Source of the DNA: DATARN01 sp963851105
Lineage (GTDB): Bacteria > Actinomycetota > Acidimicrobiia > Acidimicrobiales > Palsa-688
Direction: 5' to 3'
Length of the DNA: 64,000 nucleotides
NCBI GenBank assembly: GCA_963851105.1
Contig: CAWKNP010000008.1
Coordinates: 496,001-560,000, forward strand
The notes below the pieces were generated by a model, which worked only from the letters and a program-made list of their open reading frames with translations, searched no databases and was not told where the DNA came from. A program made the translations under genes and the position numbers. Within the stretch, counting starts at the first letter, position 1. The number at the start of each line of letters is the position of its first letter. Positions 40,071 to 49,058 of this stretch are shown here, piece after piece.

Positions 40071-41049
40071 AATCCCCCCGGTAGGGAAGGTTGTAGATGT
40101 TGACCACCTCGACGTCGGAGAATCCGGCGTCGATCACCATCTGCACGAGGGCGTCGAGGCCCGGTAGCCACCAGGCCGACATTTCCCAGCCGCCCAGGTA
40201 ACGCACCAGCCGGGGTTCACCGGTCCGCTCGGCGCTCAGCGTAGGGTCGAACACCTCGACCAGGAGAGCCTCCCCGGCGGTGACGGCCCGGATGTTTTCC
40301 AGGGCCCGGGGCGGGTTCTGCAGATGGACCAGCAGGTCACCGGAATGCACCAGGTCGAACTTGCCCAGCCGGTCGGGATCGAGGTCGTACACGGTGCCGG
40401 TGAGGCGCTTGACCTTGGACCCAAGGAGGCGGTGGGCCAGGGCGAAGCCTTCACCCAGCGGATCGGCCAGCTCCTCTTTGGTCGTGAGGCGCCGCACGGC
40501 CCAGGGGATGTCGCACTCCGACGTGTCCTCGATGTCGATCGAGGTGACCTCGGCGCCTCGCTTTTCGAACTCGAAGGCCCAGAACCCGTCGGCGCTGGCC
40601 ACGTCGAGCACCCGCTTGCCCTCCAGGTTCTTCGGGATGCCGTAGATCGGCAGGACGGGACGGTGGTCGTACGCGCCCGGCGTGACGACACCCATGGGCA
40701 GCTCGATCGTGTGGTACCAGGGATGCGCTGCGACGCGCCGGGCCAGCCCCTCGGCGCTGTCGTCGTCCTCCACGACCGGCGGCTGGGCACCGTCGAACTG
40801 GGCGGCGCGCACGTCGGGGCGGTCGGTGATGAACTTGACCGCCAGGCCGGCATCGCGCGCCACCAGGTGCAGCGGCGGGGTGGGCTTGACCAACGGGGCA
40901 CCCGGTTCGCCCACCGGCGCCGCCCTGTCGCCGGCGTCACGGCGGCCGGGGAGACAGCGGCGCACGACGCGGCGCACCGGCGCCGCCACCCGCTCGGGCA
41001 CCTCCACGGTGACTCCGAAGCCCTTGACCTTGACCTTGCGAACCGCCAT
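40030..41049 (-). CDS. SAM-dependent methyltransferase, CmoB/DUF1698-like
   Basis: A 339-residue protein. The C-terminal 230 residues are a Rossmann methyltransferase: KRVLDVASADGFWAFEFEKRG is motif I, TSIDIEDTSECD is motif II, and FDLVHSGDLLVHLQNPPRAL follows motif IV. It is reminiscent of CmoB-like/DUF1698 enzymes. The first 50 residues are basic and variable. In this setting sugar methylation is more likely than tRNA modification. It lies alone on the minus strand, overlapping the glycosyltransferase at its end and diverging from hemE with a 45-base gap. Confidence 0.75.
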   Translation of the reverse strand: MAVRKVKVKGFGVTVEVPERVAAPVRRVVRRCLPGRRDAGDRAAPVGEPGAPLVKPTPPLHLVARDAGLAVKFITDRPDVRAAQFDGAQPPVVEDDDSAEGLARRVAAHPWYHTIELPMGVVTPGAYDHRPVLPIYGIPKNLEGKRVLDVASADGFWAFEFEKRGAEVTSIDIEDTSECDIPWAVRRLTTKEELADPLGEGFALAHRLLGSKVKRLTGTVYDLDPDRLGKFDLVHSGDLLVHLQNPPRALENIRAVTAGEALLVEVFDPTLSAERTGEPRLVRYLGGWEMSAWWLPGLDALVQMVIDAGFSDVEVVNIYNLPYRGDFSGPWRAVMRARP

Positions 41050-41094
41050 GAGCGATCAAACTTACAGGAGCGGGCGGGGCGGTACCGTGGCGCC

Positions 41095-42117
41095 GTGGCT
41101 GCCCCCCGCTCGGCGTTCCTCGACGCGTGCTGGTGCCGGCCGGCCGAGCACCGGCCGGTGTGGTTCATGCGCCAGGCCGGGCGTTCGCTCCCCGAGTACC
41201 GCGCCCTGCGGGGCACGGGAAGCATCCTCGACGCCCTCCGCCAACCCGAGTTGGCCGCCGAGATCACGCTGCAGCCGGTCCGTCGCTACGGCGTCGACGC
41301 CGCCATCTTGTACTCCGACATCGTCGTGCCCGTGGCCGCCATCGGCTTCGGCGTGGACGTCCAGCCCGGTCGGGGGCCGATCGTCGAGCATCCCTTCCGG
41401 GGCGCCGCCGACCTCGACCGGCTGCGCCCGCTCGACGCCGAGCAGGACACCCCGTGGGTCCTCGAGACGGTGAAGATGGTGGTCAAGGAGCTCGACGTCC
41501 CACTCATCGGCTTCGCGGGGGCGCCGTTCACGGTGGCCAGCTACCTCATCGAGGGCGGCCCATCGCGGGACTACACGAAGACCAAGCTGCTCATGCACAC
41601 CGAGGCGGCCACCTGGGCCGCCCTCGCCGACCGCCTCGCCGATCTCGCGTTGGCGTCGCTGCGCTCCCAGGTCGAGGCGGGCGCCACCGCGGTGCAGCTG
41701 TTCGACAGCTGGGCTGGCGCCCTCTGTCCCGCCGACTACCGCCGTCACGTGCTGCCCGCCACCACCAAGGTCCTGGCCGGTTTGGCCGACCTCGCCGTGC
41801 CCCGCATCCATTTCGGGGTCGGCACCGGCGAGCTGCTCGGGCTGATGGCGGAAGCCGGCGCCGACGTAGTTGGCGTTGACTGGCGGGTGCCCCTCGACCA
41901 GGCCCGGCAACGCATCGGCTCGGGCAAAGCCGTCCAGGGCAATCTCGACCCCGTCGTCTGCCTGGCGCCCTGGGAGGTCGTGGCGGGCGCCGCCAACGAC
42001 ATCATCGACACGGCGGGGACGGTGCCCGGCCACATCTTCAACCTGGGCCACGGCGTACTGCCGGCGACCGATCCCGAGATCCTCCACCGCCTGGTCGACC
42101 TCGTCCACACCCGTTGA
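41095..42117 (+). CDS. hemE: Uroporphyrinogen decarboxylase
   Basis: Removes four carboxyl groups from uroporphyrinogen III to give coproporphyrinogen III. The signature RPVWFMRQAGRSLPEYR holds the substrate-binding arginines near residues 20-36. AILYSDIVVPVAAIGFGV, GFAGAPFTVASYLIEGG and QLFDSWAGALCPADYRRHV are all standard HemE blocks. At 340 residues the length is normal. The start is GTG 41095; an upstream GTG at 41087 is out of frame. The stop overlaps the TTG of the next gene (TTGA), so the two haem genes are coupled. Confidence 0.95.
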   Translation: MAAPRSAFLDACWCRPAEHRPVWFMRQAGRSLPEYRALRGTGSILDALRQPELAAEITLQPVRRYGVDAAILYSDIVVPVAAIGFGVDVQPGRGPIVEHPFRGAADLDRLRPLDAEQDTPWVLETVKMVVKELDVPLIGFAGAPFTVASYLIEGGPSRDYTKTKLLMHTEAATWAALADRLADLALASLRSQVEAGATAVQLFDSWAGALCPADYRRHVLPATTKVLAGLADLAVPRIHFGVGTGELLGLMAEAGADVVGVDWRVPLDQARQRIGSGKAVQGNLDPVVCLAPWEVVAGAANDIIDTAGTVPGHIFNLGHGVLPATDPEILHRLVDLVHTR

Positions 42118-43463
42118 GGGTCGCGGTCGTCGGCGGCGGCATCGCCGGCCTGGCCGCCGCCTGGGAACTGACCTCGGGTCCCGATCCCGCCGAGGTCACG
42201 GTCTTCGACCCCGGGCCGCTCGGGGGCCGCATCCAAACCATCCCGTTCCTCGGCCACCCCGTCGACACCGGTGCCGACGCCTTTGTCGCCCGGGTCCCCG
42301 ATGCCGTCGCTCTGGCCCGGGAGCTCGGCATGGAAGGCGAGCTGGTGGCGCCGGTTGCCCGCCGGGCCCTGATCCTGGTGGGCGGCCGCCTTCGACCCCT
42401 GCCCGACGGCCTGGTCCTCGGGGCGCCCGCCCATCTGCGCCCCCTGCTGGCGTCGCGCATCTTGAGCCCGGTGGGGGTCGTCCGGGCGGGCTGCGATCTC
42501 GTCCTACCCCGAACCGAGTGGCCCGATGACATGGCGGTCGCCGATCTCGTGGGCCGCCGCTTCGGCCGTCAGGTGGCCGAGCGGCTCGTCGATCCCCTCA
42601 TCGGGGGCATCCATGCCGGGCGCAGCGAGATGTTGTCGGCCGAGTCCACCGCCCCGCAGCTGGTCCGGGCGGCCCGCGACCACCGCAGCCTGCTGCTCGG
42701 CCTGGGGGCCCTGCCGGCGCCCGCCCCGGGACCGCTGTTCCTCGCCCCCCGGGGCGGCATGGGCCGCCTGGTCGCCCGCCTGGTCGAGGCACTCGGCGAG
42801 CGGGGCGTACGGTTCCAGACCGAGGCGGTGTCCGCCATGGCGGGGGAAAAAGGGGGGTCGGTCACCCTCGAACCCGGTGGCAGGTTCCACGCGGCGGTGC
42901 TCGCCACGCCGGCGCCGGTCGCGGCGCGCCTCGTCAACGCGCTGGCGCCGGGCGCCGCCGCCGACCTGCGGGCCATCACCTGGTCGTCGGTGGTGCTGGC
43001 GACGCTCGCCTACCGCCGCTCGGAGTTGCCCGTGCCTGACGGCGCCAGCGGCTGGCTCGTCGCCAGGAGTGAGGGCACGCTCATGACCGCGTGCTCGTTC
43101 GGTTCCGCCAAGTGGCCGCACTGGTCGGATCCCGACACGATGATCCTGCGGGTCTCGGCGGGCCGTGCCGGTGACGAGCGGGCCCTCGGGCTTGGCGACG
43201 AGGGCCTCGTGGACCAGCTCCAGCGGGAGGTGGCCGCGGCCCTAGGCACGACGGCCAGTCCATTCCACTGGAGGGTGCACCACTGGAAGGCCTCTTTTCC
43301 CCAATACGAAGTGGGGCACCGCGGCCGTGTAGAACGGATCGAAGCGGCGCTGGCGCCCTACCCGGTCGCTCTCGCGGGCGCCAGCCTCCGGGGGTCGGGA
43401 ATCCCCGCCTGCATCGCATCGGGGCGCCGGGCCGCGATCACACTACGAACGTCCGGAACTTGA
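42114..43463 (+). CDS. hemY: Coproporphyrinogen III/protoporphyrinogen oxidase (HemY/CgoX)
   Basis: FAD-dependent six-electron oxidase. In actinobacteria this protein normally makes coproporphyrin III in the coproporphyrin-dependent haem route. The FAD motif VVGGGIAGLAAAWEL opens the protein. GGRIQTIPFLGHPVDTGADAF, DPLIGGIHAGRSEMLSAES, FLAPRGGMGRLVARL and the C-terminal ASLRGSGIPACIASGRRAA are typical. Length 449. TTG start within the hemE stop. The last 26 bases overlap a convergent glycosyltransferase gene. No other haem genes are in the window. Confidence 0.92.
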   Translation: MRVAVVGGGIAGLAAAWELTSGPDPAEVTVFDPGPLGGRIQTIPFLGHPVDTGADAFVARVPDAVALARELGMEGELVAPVARRALILVGGRLRPLPDGLVLGAPAHLRPLLASRILSPVGVVRAGCDLVLPRTEWPDDMAVADLVGRRFGRQVAERLVDPLIGGIHAGRSEMLSAESTAPQLVRAARDHRSLLLGLGALPAPAPGPLFLAPRGGMGRLVARLVEALGERGVRFQTEAVSAMAGEKGGSVTLEPGGRFHAAVLATPAPVAARLVNALAPGAAADLRAITWSSVVLATLAYRRSELPVPDGASGWLVARSEGTLMTACSFGSAKWPHWSDPDTMILRVSAGRAGDERALGLGDEGLVDQLQREVAAALGTTASPFHWRVHHWKASFPQYEVGHRGRVERIEAALAPYPVALAGASLRGSGIPACIASGRRAAITLRTSGT

Positions 43464-44475
43464 CGGCGCCGCTCAGCCGGCCCACCGCTCGGGCGGCGTC
43501 GATGGCGACGTAGCCCGCGCACAGAGTCAGGAAGTTGGGCTTGCGGGTCGACGGCCGCCGCAGCCACAGGTAGGGCAGCACCGCCACCGCGGCCGGGCGC
43601 CAGCGCCGCGTCGCCACCACGCCGGCGACGGCCGCCATGAAGGCGGCGTCCTCCTTGCGGTAGGCCCACGGGCGCCAGAACGCTTCGGCGCGAAAGCCGG
43701 GATGGGCGACTGCCAGCGCCACAATCGCCCGGTCGAGGTAGGCGTGCTTCAGGTGCCAGCGCAAAGGCCGCGTTTCCACCTCGTGGATGACGACCGCCGC
43801 CGTCACGAAGCCGCGGTCCCAGCCGTCCTCGACGACCGCCCAGCCGGCGGCGCAGTCCTCGGCCCAGGCCACCGGGACGGCGCCGGGAAACCCGAAGCTG
43901 GGCCACCACCCGATCTCGGTGTCGAAGCCGTCGGCGTCGGCGAGGGCGTCTCGGCGGTAGAAAATATTGCAGGCGTCGAAATAGGGCGTCTCGTCGGTGA
44001 TGACCCGCCACACGTACCATCCCTGCAGGCGATGCACGTCGACGCCGTCGGGCGCCCGGGTGAGGCCCTGGGCCACACCTACGGCTTCGTTGGCGGCGAG
44101 GTAGTCGCGGCCCGCCTCGAGCCAGCCCGGCTCGGGCTGGCAGTCGTCATCGAGGAACGCCAGCAGCGCGGCGGTGGCGGCCCGCCAGCCGACGTTGCGG
44201 GCGGCGCCGGGCCCGGCGTTGCGGGGGGTCTGCAGGACCGTGAGGCGGTAGGGAAAGGCGCCGCCCAAGGCGGTCAGACGGGCCACGGTGTCGTCCGAGG
44301 AACAGTCGTCGACGACGATCACCTCGAAACACTCGGGCGCCAACGTCTGGCCGGCCAGCGCGTGGAGCAGGGCGGTGATGCCTTCGGGGCGGTTGAAGGT
44401 GGGGACGACGACGGCGATGTCGGGTGGCGCTCCCACGGGGGGCACGGTAGCGGCCGTCCCGGCGTCCGGTACCAT
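43438..44475 (-). CDS. Family 2 glycosyltransferase
   Basis: A 345-residue GT-A enzyme. AVVVPTFNRPEGITALLHAL, EVIVVDDCSSDDTVARL and the DXD-type LAFLDDDCQPEPGWL define the nucleotide-sugar site. WRVITDETPYFDACNIFYRR and DTEIGWWPSFGF form the acceptor part, and a long C-terminal helical region with a hydrophobic patch (PAAVAVLPYLWL) may touch the membrane. It lies between the haem pair and a divergent GT4 gene. Donor and acceptor are unknown. Confidence 0.86.
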   Translation of the reverse strand: MVPDAGTAATVPPVGAPPDIAVVVPTFNRPEGITALLHALAGQTLAPECFEVIVVDDCSSDDTVARLTALGGAFPYRLTVLQTPRNAGPGAARNVGWRAATAALLAFLDDDCQPEPGWLEAGRDYLAANEAVGVAQGLTRAPDGVDVHRLQGWYVWRVITDETPYFDACNIFYRRDALADADGFDTEIGWWPSFGFPGAVPVAWAEDCAAGWAVVEDGWDRGFVTAAVVIHEVETRPLRWHLKHAYLDRAIVALAVAHPGFRAEAFWRPWAYRKEDAAFMAAVAGVVATRRWRPAAVAVLPYLWLRRPSTRKPNFLTLCAGYVAIDAARAVGRLSGAVKFRTFVV

Positions 44476-44501
44476 CCGCGGCCGATGCCCCTGCCCCGAT
44501 C

Positions 44502-45668
44502 ATGGTGAACCGTGTCCCCCGTTTACGGGTGGGGATCCCGGCCGGCCAGCTCCGCGCCCCGAAGGCATCGGGGTGGGGACGCATGTGGCACAGCGTCATT
44601 CCCGAGCTCAGCCAGATGGTGTCGATCGGCTACTGGGAAAACCCGCGGCGATCCCGTTTTCGCCAGCCGCCCGACGTCTGGCTGACCGACGGCCACACGG
44701 GGCCGCTCGGCGTGCCCGAGCCCCTCGTGGTCCACCTCCAGGAGGCTACCTGGAACGATCCGTCCACACGGCCGCTGCTCGGGGCCAAATTTCTCGACCA
44801 GTACGAGCGGGCCAGCCGCGCCGCCGCCGAGACCGCCGTCGCGGTGATCACCCCCTCGGAATCCTCCCGCCAGCAGATCCTGCGCGAATACAGCCTCGAC
44901 CCCGGCCACGTGGTCACCGTCCCGCTCGGCGTGGACCTGGCCAACTTCCGCCCGCTGCGCCCGGGCGCCGCCGCCCTCATCGCCCAGGCGGGCGGCGATC
45001 CCGGGCGGCCGTACGTGCTGTTCGTCTCGACCGTCCACCCCCGCAAGAACCTTCCGGCGCTGCGGGCCGCCATGGCCGCTCTCGCCGGGCGGGGCCTCCC
45101 CCACGGCCTGGTGCTGGCGGTGGCGCCGCCCGCGGACCGCGACGACGCCGGGGAATTGTTCGCCGAGGCGGCGTCGGACCTGCCCGGCTACCGGGGGCGC
45201 GTCGTCGTGCTGCGGGATCTGAGCGACGTCGAGCTGGCGGCGCTGATGGCAGGGGCGGCGGCGTTTTGCCAGCCCAGCCTCATGGAGGGCTTCGGCCTCA
45301 CCGCCCTCGAGGCGATGGCCTGCGGAGTTCCCGTCGTCGTGTCCAATCGAGGGTCGCTGCCCGAGGTCGTCGGCGACGCCGGCGTGGTGAGCGAGCCCGA
45401 CGCCGGCGCCCTCGAGGAGGCGTTGTTCGCGGTCTTGACCGATCCTGTGCGGGCGGCGGAGTTGGGCCGGGCGGGGCTGGCGCGCAGCCTCCAATTCAGC
45501 TGGCGGGCCACGGCCGAGGGCTGGCTCCAGGTGCTGGCGGGCAGCGTTCCCGTTTCCCCCTTGACGCTGCTCGAGCGGGTGGCCCCGGTGTCGGGGCTGG
45601 CGGGGCAGGTGGTCGACTACCGGCTCCGGGTGCCCATCCGCCGCCGCACGTCGCGCAAAGGGGCTTGA
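44502..45668 (+). CDS. Family 4 glycosyltransferase
   Basis: A GT-B transferase of 388 residues. The N-terminal domain has VGIPAGQLRAPKASGWGRMW. The linker VITPSESSRQQILREYSL and the C-terminal YVLFVSTVHPRKNLPALRAAM lead to the GT4 donor motif SLMEGFGLTALEAMACGVPVV (given in part), where the E-x7-E glutamates bind the nucleotide sugar. No membrane span. Divergent from the preceding GT2 with 26 bases between starts and convergent with the next one. It probably adds one sugar of the repeat unit. Confidence 0.88.
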   Translation: MVNRVPRLRVGIPAGQLRAPKASGWGRMWHSVIPELSQMVSIGYWENPRRSRFRQPPDVWLTDGHTGPLGVPEPLVVHLQEATWNDPSTRPLLGAKFLDQYERASRAAAETAVAVITPSESSRQQILREYSLDPGHVVTVPLGVDLANFRPLRPGAAALIAQAGGDPGRPYVLFVSTVHPRKNLPALRAAMAALAGRGLPHGLVLAVAPPADRDDAGELFAEAASDLPGYRGRVVVLRDLSDVELAALMAGAAAFCQPSLMEGFGLTALEAMACGVPVVVSNRGSLPEVVGDAGVVSEPDAGALEEALFAVLTDPVRAAELGRAGLARSLQFSWRATAEGWLQVLAGSVPVSPLTLLERVAPVSGLAGQVVDYRLRVPIRRRTSRKGA

Positions 45669-45726
45669 AGCTCACCAGGCGCGGGCGGGCGGCCGGCGCG
45701 AGGCGGGCCGCCGGAAACGGTGGCCC

Positions 45727-46683
45727 TCAGGTGGCGCCCGGCGGGCCGCCGGGAGGCGGCGGACCGTGCCGGGCGACGCGGGCGTGGTAGGCCGCGGCCC
45801 GCCGCAGCACGGTGTTGTGCTCGGCGCAGCGGCCGGCGGCGGCGCCGAAGGCGGCTCGGGAGGCGGTGTGCACGGCGTTGAGCGCGGCCAGTACCCGGAC
45901 ACCTGTTCGGCTGACATCGCGCTGGTACCAGTCGTAGATGGCGTCGAAGCAGCGCTTGTCATACTCGCCGGCCCAGGCCTGGGCCCCGGCGGCATTGCCC
46001 ACGTGGGGCACGGTGATGTCGGCCTCGAAACGGCACCGCCAGCCCCGCCGGGCCAGCCACCAGCACAGCTCAATGTCCTCGACGTACATGAACCACCGCT
46101 CGTCGTACGGGAGCCGTCCCGCCAGCGCCGAGGCCCGGATCACGTGGACGGCGCCGATCATCCAATCGACTGAGACGGGAACCTGCGGCTGGGGCGCCGC
46201 CTCGAGCAGGAGGCGGCGGCCGAGGGCGTTGGCGCGCCAGCGCACCGGGAGGAGGCACTCGGCTGCCGCGACCGTCAGCGACGGGAACCGCCGGGCGGTG
46301 TACTGCGCGGCGCCATCACCGGCGACCAACTGGGGCCCGACCAAGGCGACACCGGGATCGGCCAAGAGGCGCTCGGCCAGTCGTGCGAGTGACCCCGGTG
46401 GCGGCTCGGTGTCGGGGTTCAAGGCGATGAGCACCGCGGCCCCGGTGGCCGCCAGCGCCTGGTTCATGGCCCGGCCATACCCGGTGTTGGTTTGATTCCG
46501 GATGACCTCCACGTGGCGATGGCGGGCGGCCACCGCCGCGCTGTCATCGCCAGAGTTGTTGTCGACGACCACCACCTCGAAGTCGCGTCCCGCCAGCGCC
46601 GCGGGCAGCGCGGCCAAACAACGGTCGAGGAGCGGGGCGGTGTTCCACGACACGATGCCCACGCGGACGGCGGTGCTGGTCAT
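45727..46683 (-). CDS. Family 2 glycosyltransferase (WbbL rhamnosyltransferase-like)
   Basis: A 318-residue GT2. VGIVSWNTAPLLDRCLAAL, FEVVVVDNNSGDDSAAVAAR, TNTGYGRAMNQAL and IALNPDTEPPPG are the donor-side motifs. VDWMIGAVHVIRASAL and DERWFMYVEDIELCWWLARR are typical of WbbL-type rhamnosyltransferases. The ATG at 46683 begins MTSTAVRVG just before the first strand; the open frame continues upstream without resembling protein. It faces away from the Wzy-like gene, with an 81-base gap for both promoters. Confidence 0.87.
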   Translation of the reverse strand: MTSTAVRVGIVSWNTAPLLDRCLAALPAALAGRDFEVVVVDNNSGDDSAAVAARHRHVEVIRNQTNTGYGRAMNQALAATGAAVLIALNPDTEPPPGSLARLAERLLADPGVALVGPQLVAGDGAAQYTARRFPSLTVAAAECLLPVRWRANALGRRLLLEAAPQPQVPVSVDWMIGAVHVIRASALAGRLPYDERWFMYVEDIELCWWLARRGWRCRFEADITVPHVGNAAGAQAWAGEYDKRCFDAIYDWYQRDVSRTGVRVLAALNAVHTASRAAFGAAAGRCAEHNTVLRRAAAYHARVARHGPPPPGGPPGAT

Positions 46684-46764
46684 CGCTTCATTCGTAGCAG
46701 GCCGGCGGCGGGGCGAAAGGGACGCGCCGGTGGTCGCCGGAGGTGCACTCGGTACAGTTCGGGC

Positions 46765-48348
46765 GTGAATGCGATCCCGCCGGCCCTCGGCGATGTCCTC
46801 GACGAGGTCATCCGCTGGACCGTGGCGCGCCTTCGTTCGCAATGGTGGGTGTGGCTGATCCCTGTCGGCGTGCTGTACGCCATGGTGCGCTGGCCGACGA
46901 CCCGGATCCTCCACATCACCGCCGCCGTCATCGCACTGGGCGTCGTGGCCTGGGCCATCCGCCGCCCTGGCGCGGCGTTGGTCGCCCTGGTCGTGTTCCT
47001 ACCGCTGCAGGCGATCGGGTTCGGATTCCTGCTTCGTCTGCACGTCCCGGGCCAGATCCTGCGGCCCACGGGCGCGCTCAAGGAGCTGCTCGGCGTGGGC
47101 ATCGTGATCGCCGCCCTCCACACCCTCCACGTGGGCCGCGTCCGCTACGGCCGCCGAGCGCAGCTCGATGCCATCGACAAGGCCTTGCTGGTGTATGTCG
47201 CCGTGGTGACGCTGTACCTGATCGTCCCCCACCTGTTCACCACCTATCCGGTCAGCAACCGGTGGTCCGTGCGCCTGCTCTCCTGGCGGGCGGACTGCGG
47301 CTATGTCCTCCTTTTCTTCGGTGTCCGTCACGCTCCCATCTCCGAGGTGTTCAAGCGGCGCTTCGTGCGGGTGTTGCTGGCCATGTCCCTGCTGACGGTC
47401 GTGCTCGCCTTCTACCAGTGGGCTCGTCCCGATTCGTGGTCGCGGCTCATCCTGATCTCCGGCCGTCAGGTCCAATACCAGCTCAATGTGCTCGGCAACG
47501 ACGCGGCCACCGTGCAACGCGATCTCGGCTACCTGACCAGCCAGAGCCCGTTGCGGGTGAGCTCGATCTTCCTGAGCCCGTTCGACATGGCGGACTTCCT
47601 CCTCATCGCCTTCGCGGTCGCGATCGAGCGCATCGCCCGCAATTTCCGCTCCCGCGGGGCCTACGTCCTCTGCGCCACCGTGTTGGTGGCCCTGTTCGCC
47701 TCGCGGGTGCGCGCTGACGCCCTGGCCGCGGTGGTCATCGCCATCGTGGCCATGGCCCCGACGCCGAATCGCCCGATCGCGGCTCGGCTGCGACTGCTGG
47801 CGGCCATCGCGCTGGCTGCGGCCGTCATCATCCCCGCCATCGGCGGTACCCGCTTCGTCAACGCCGAGGGCGGGGGGAAATCCAACAACGCCCACGTGAC
47901 GGAATTCTCCAACGGGGTCACCGAACTGGTCAGGGTCCCGCTCGGCCTGGGTATCGGGAACGTGGCAGGCATCGGCGACCGTTTCTTGCTTGGAGGCAAG
48001 AACCAGGGCAGTTTCACCATCGACAACGCGGTGCTGCAGGTGGGCGACGAACTCGGGGTCCAGGCCCTGTTGCCGTGGCTGATTCTGATGATCCTCGTTT
48101 GGCGGGCCCTGGGGAAGGCGGCCAAGCGGGCCGATGCGTTCGCCGGAGGGATCCGGCTCGCGTTTCTGGCGGTGTTCATTGCCGGGATGTACCACCACGT
48201 GTTCCTGGACTTCCCGGTGGCGTGGTTGTTGTGGGCCGCGATCGGGCTCGCCCTGACGCCAGAGGAAACGGCTCCCGGCGAGGAAGCCGACGGGTCCATG
48301 GGTAACATCGTCTCCATCGACGCCGCTGCAGCCGACGGCCAAAGCTGA
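46765..48348 (+). CDS. O-antigen ligase/polymerase-like membrane protein (Wzy/WaaL type)
   Basis: A 527-residue protein with about eleven or twelve spans, including WVWLIPVGVLYAMV, ALVALVVFLPLQAIGFGF and LRLLAAIALAAAVIIPAIGG. A large outer loop near residues 370-420 carries GLGIGNVAGIGDRFLLGG, which resembles the G-G and H/R-bearing loop of Wzy_C/O-antigen ligases. It probably polymerises or ligates glycan units outside the membrane. GTG start. It is followed within nine bases by the Wzz-like gene, then by the BY-kinase: a three-gene unit for chain-length-controlled polymerisation. Confidence 0.78.
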   Translation: MNAIPPALGDVLDEVIRWTVARLRSQWWVWLIPVGVLYAMVRWPTTRILHITAAVIALGVVAWAIRRPGAALVALVVFLPLQAIGFGFLLRLHVPGQILRPTGALKELLGVGIVIAALHTLHVGRVRYGRRAQLDAIDKALLVYVAVVTLYLIVPHLFTTYPVSNRWSVRLLSWRADCGYVLLFFGVRHAPISEVFKRRFVRVLLAMSLLTVVLAFYQWARPDSWSRLILISGRQVQYQLNVLGNDAATVQRDLGYLTSQSPLRVSSIFLSPFDMADFLLIAFAVAIERIARNFRSRGAYVLCATVLVALFASRVRADALAAVVIAIVAMAPTPNRPIAARLRLLAAIALAAAVIIPAIGGTRFVNAEGGGKSNNAHVTEFSNGVTELVRVPLGLGIGNVAGIGDRFLLGGKNQGSFTIDNAVLQVGDELGVQALLPWLILMILVWRALGKAAKRADAFAGGIRLAFLAVFIAGMYHHVFLDFPVAWLLWAAIGLALTPEETAPGEEADGSMGNIVSIDAAAADGQS

Positions 48349-48356
48349 CGAGAACA

Positions 48357-49058
48357 ATGGAACTGCGACGCTATCTACTTCTCCTTCGGCAACGCCTGGT
48401 ACTCGTCGTCCTGTCCGTTCTGGCAGGACTGGCCGGCGGTTACGTGGTGACCAACACCACCCCGGTCTACCGGGCCCAGACCTCGATCTACGTCGGTTCG
48501 CGCCAAACCGGCGGCCAGTCGAGCAACGACATCGTCCAACTGGATCGCATCATCGCGACCTATGCCGCGATGGTGAAGAGTTCGCCCGTGGCCCAAGGTG
48601 CCATCCAGGCGTCGCATGCGCCCCGCAGCCCGGGCCTGGTGGCGGGTGAGACGGCGGCGGTAGTGGTCCCCAACACCAACCTGATCTCCATCACCGTCAC
48701 CGACAGTGACCCCGCGGTCGCCCAGTCGCTGGCCAACGGTGTGGCCGCCAGCTTCATCGCCCAGGTCCAGAATCTGGCCGCGTCCAACTCCTCTTCGGCG
48801 AACACCACGCCCTCGGTGTCGGTCTTCCAGCAGGCAGGACTACCCGGCGCCCCCCTTTCGACGTCGCTCAAGCGGAACCTGGCGCTCGGGGCGGTGTTCG
48901 GATTGATCGTCTCCATCGGTGCCGTCCTGCTCCTCGACTACCTCGACATCAGCATCAAAAGTGCCGATGACCTCGAGCACCACAGCGACCTGCCGGTCCT
49001 CGGCACGATCCCCTTCCGGCGACCGCGGTCGTCGGGACCCATGCCGACGACACCGTGA
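48357..49058 (+). CDS. Wzz/CapA-like polysaccharide chain-length regulator
   Basis: A 233-residue protein with the standard layout. A first span lies near residues 14-31 (LVLVVLSVLAGLAGGYVV) and an extracytoplasmic helical domain near 35-165. A second span near 173-195 (LALGAVFGLIVSIGAVLLLDY) is preceded by the Pro-rich QQAGLPGAPLS. This matches the transmembrane activator of Gram-positive BY-kinases (CapA/YveK), where the cytoplasmic tail activates the kinase. The tail here is about 38 residues. The ATG follows the Wzy-like stop by eight bases, and the stop overlaps the kinase GTG. Confidence 0.88.
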   Translation: MELRRYLLLLRQRLVLVVLSVLAGLAGGYVVTNTTPVYRAQTSIYVGSRQTGGQSSNDIVQLDRIIATYAAMVKSSPVAQGAIQASHAPRSPGLVAGETAAVVVPNTNLISITVTDSDPAVAQSLANGVAASFIAQVQNLAASNSSSANTTPSVSVFQQAGLPGAPLSTSLKRNLALGAVFGLIVSIGAVLLLDYLDISIKSADDLEHHSDLPVLGTIPFRRPRSSGPMPTTP

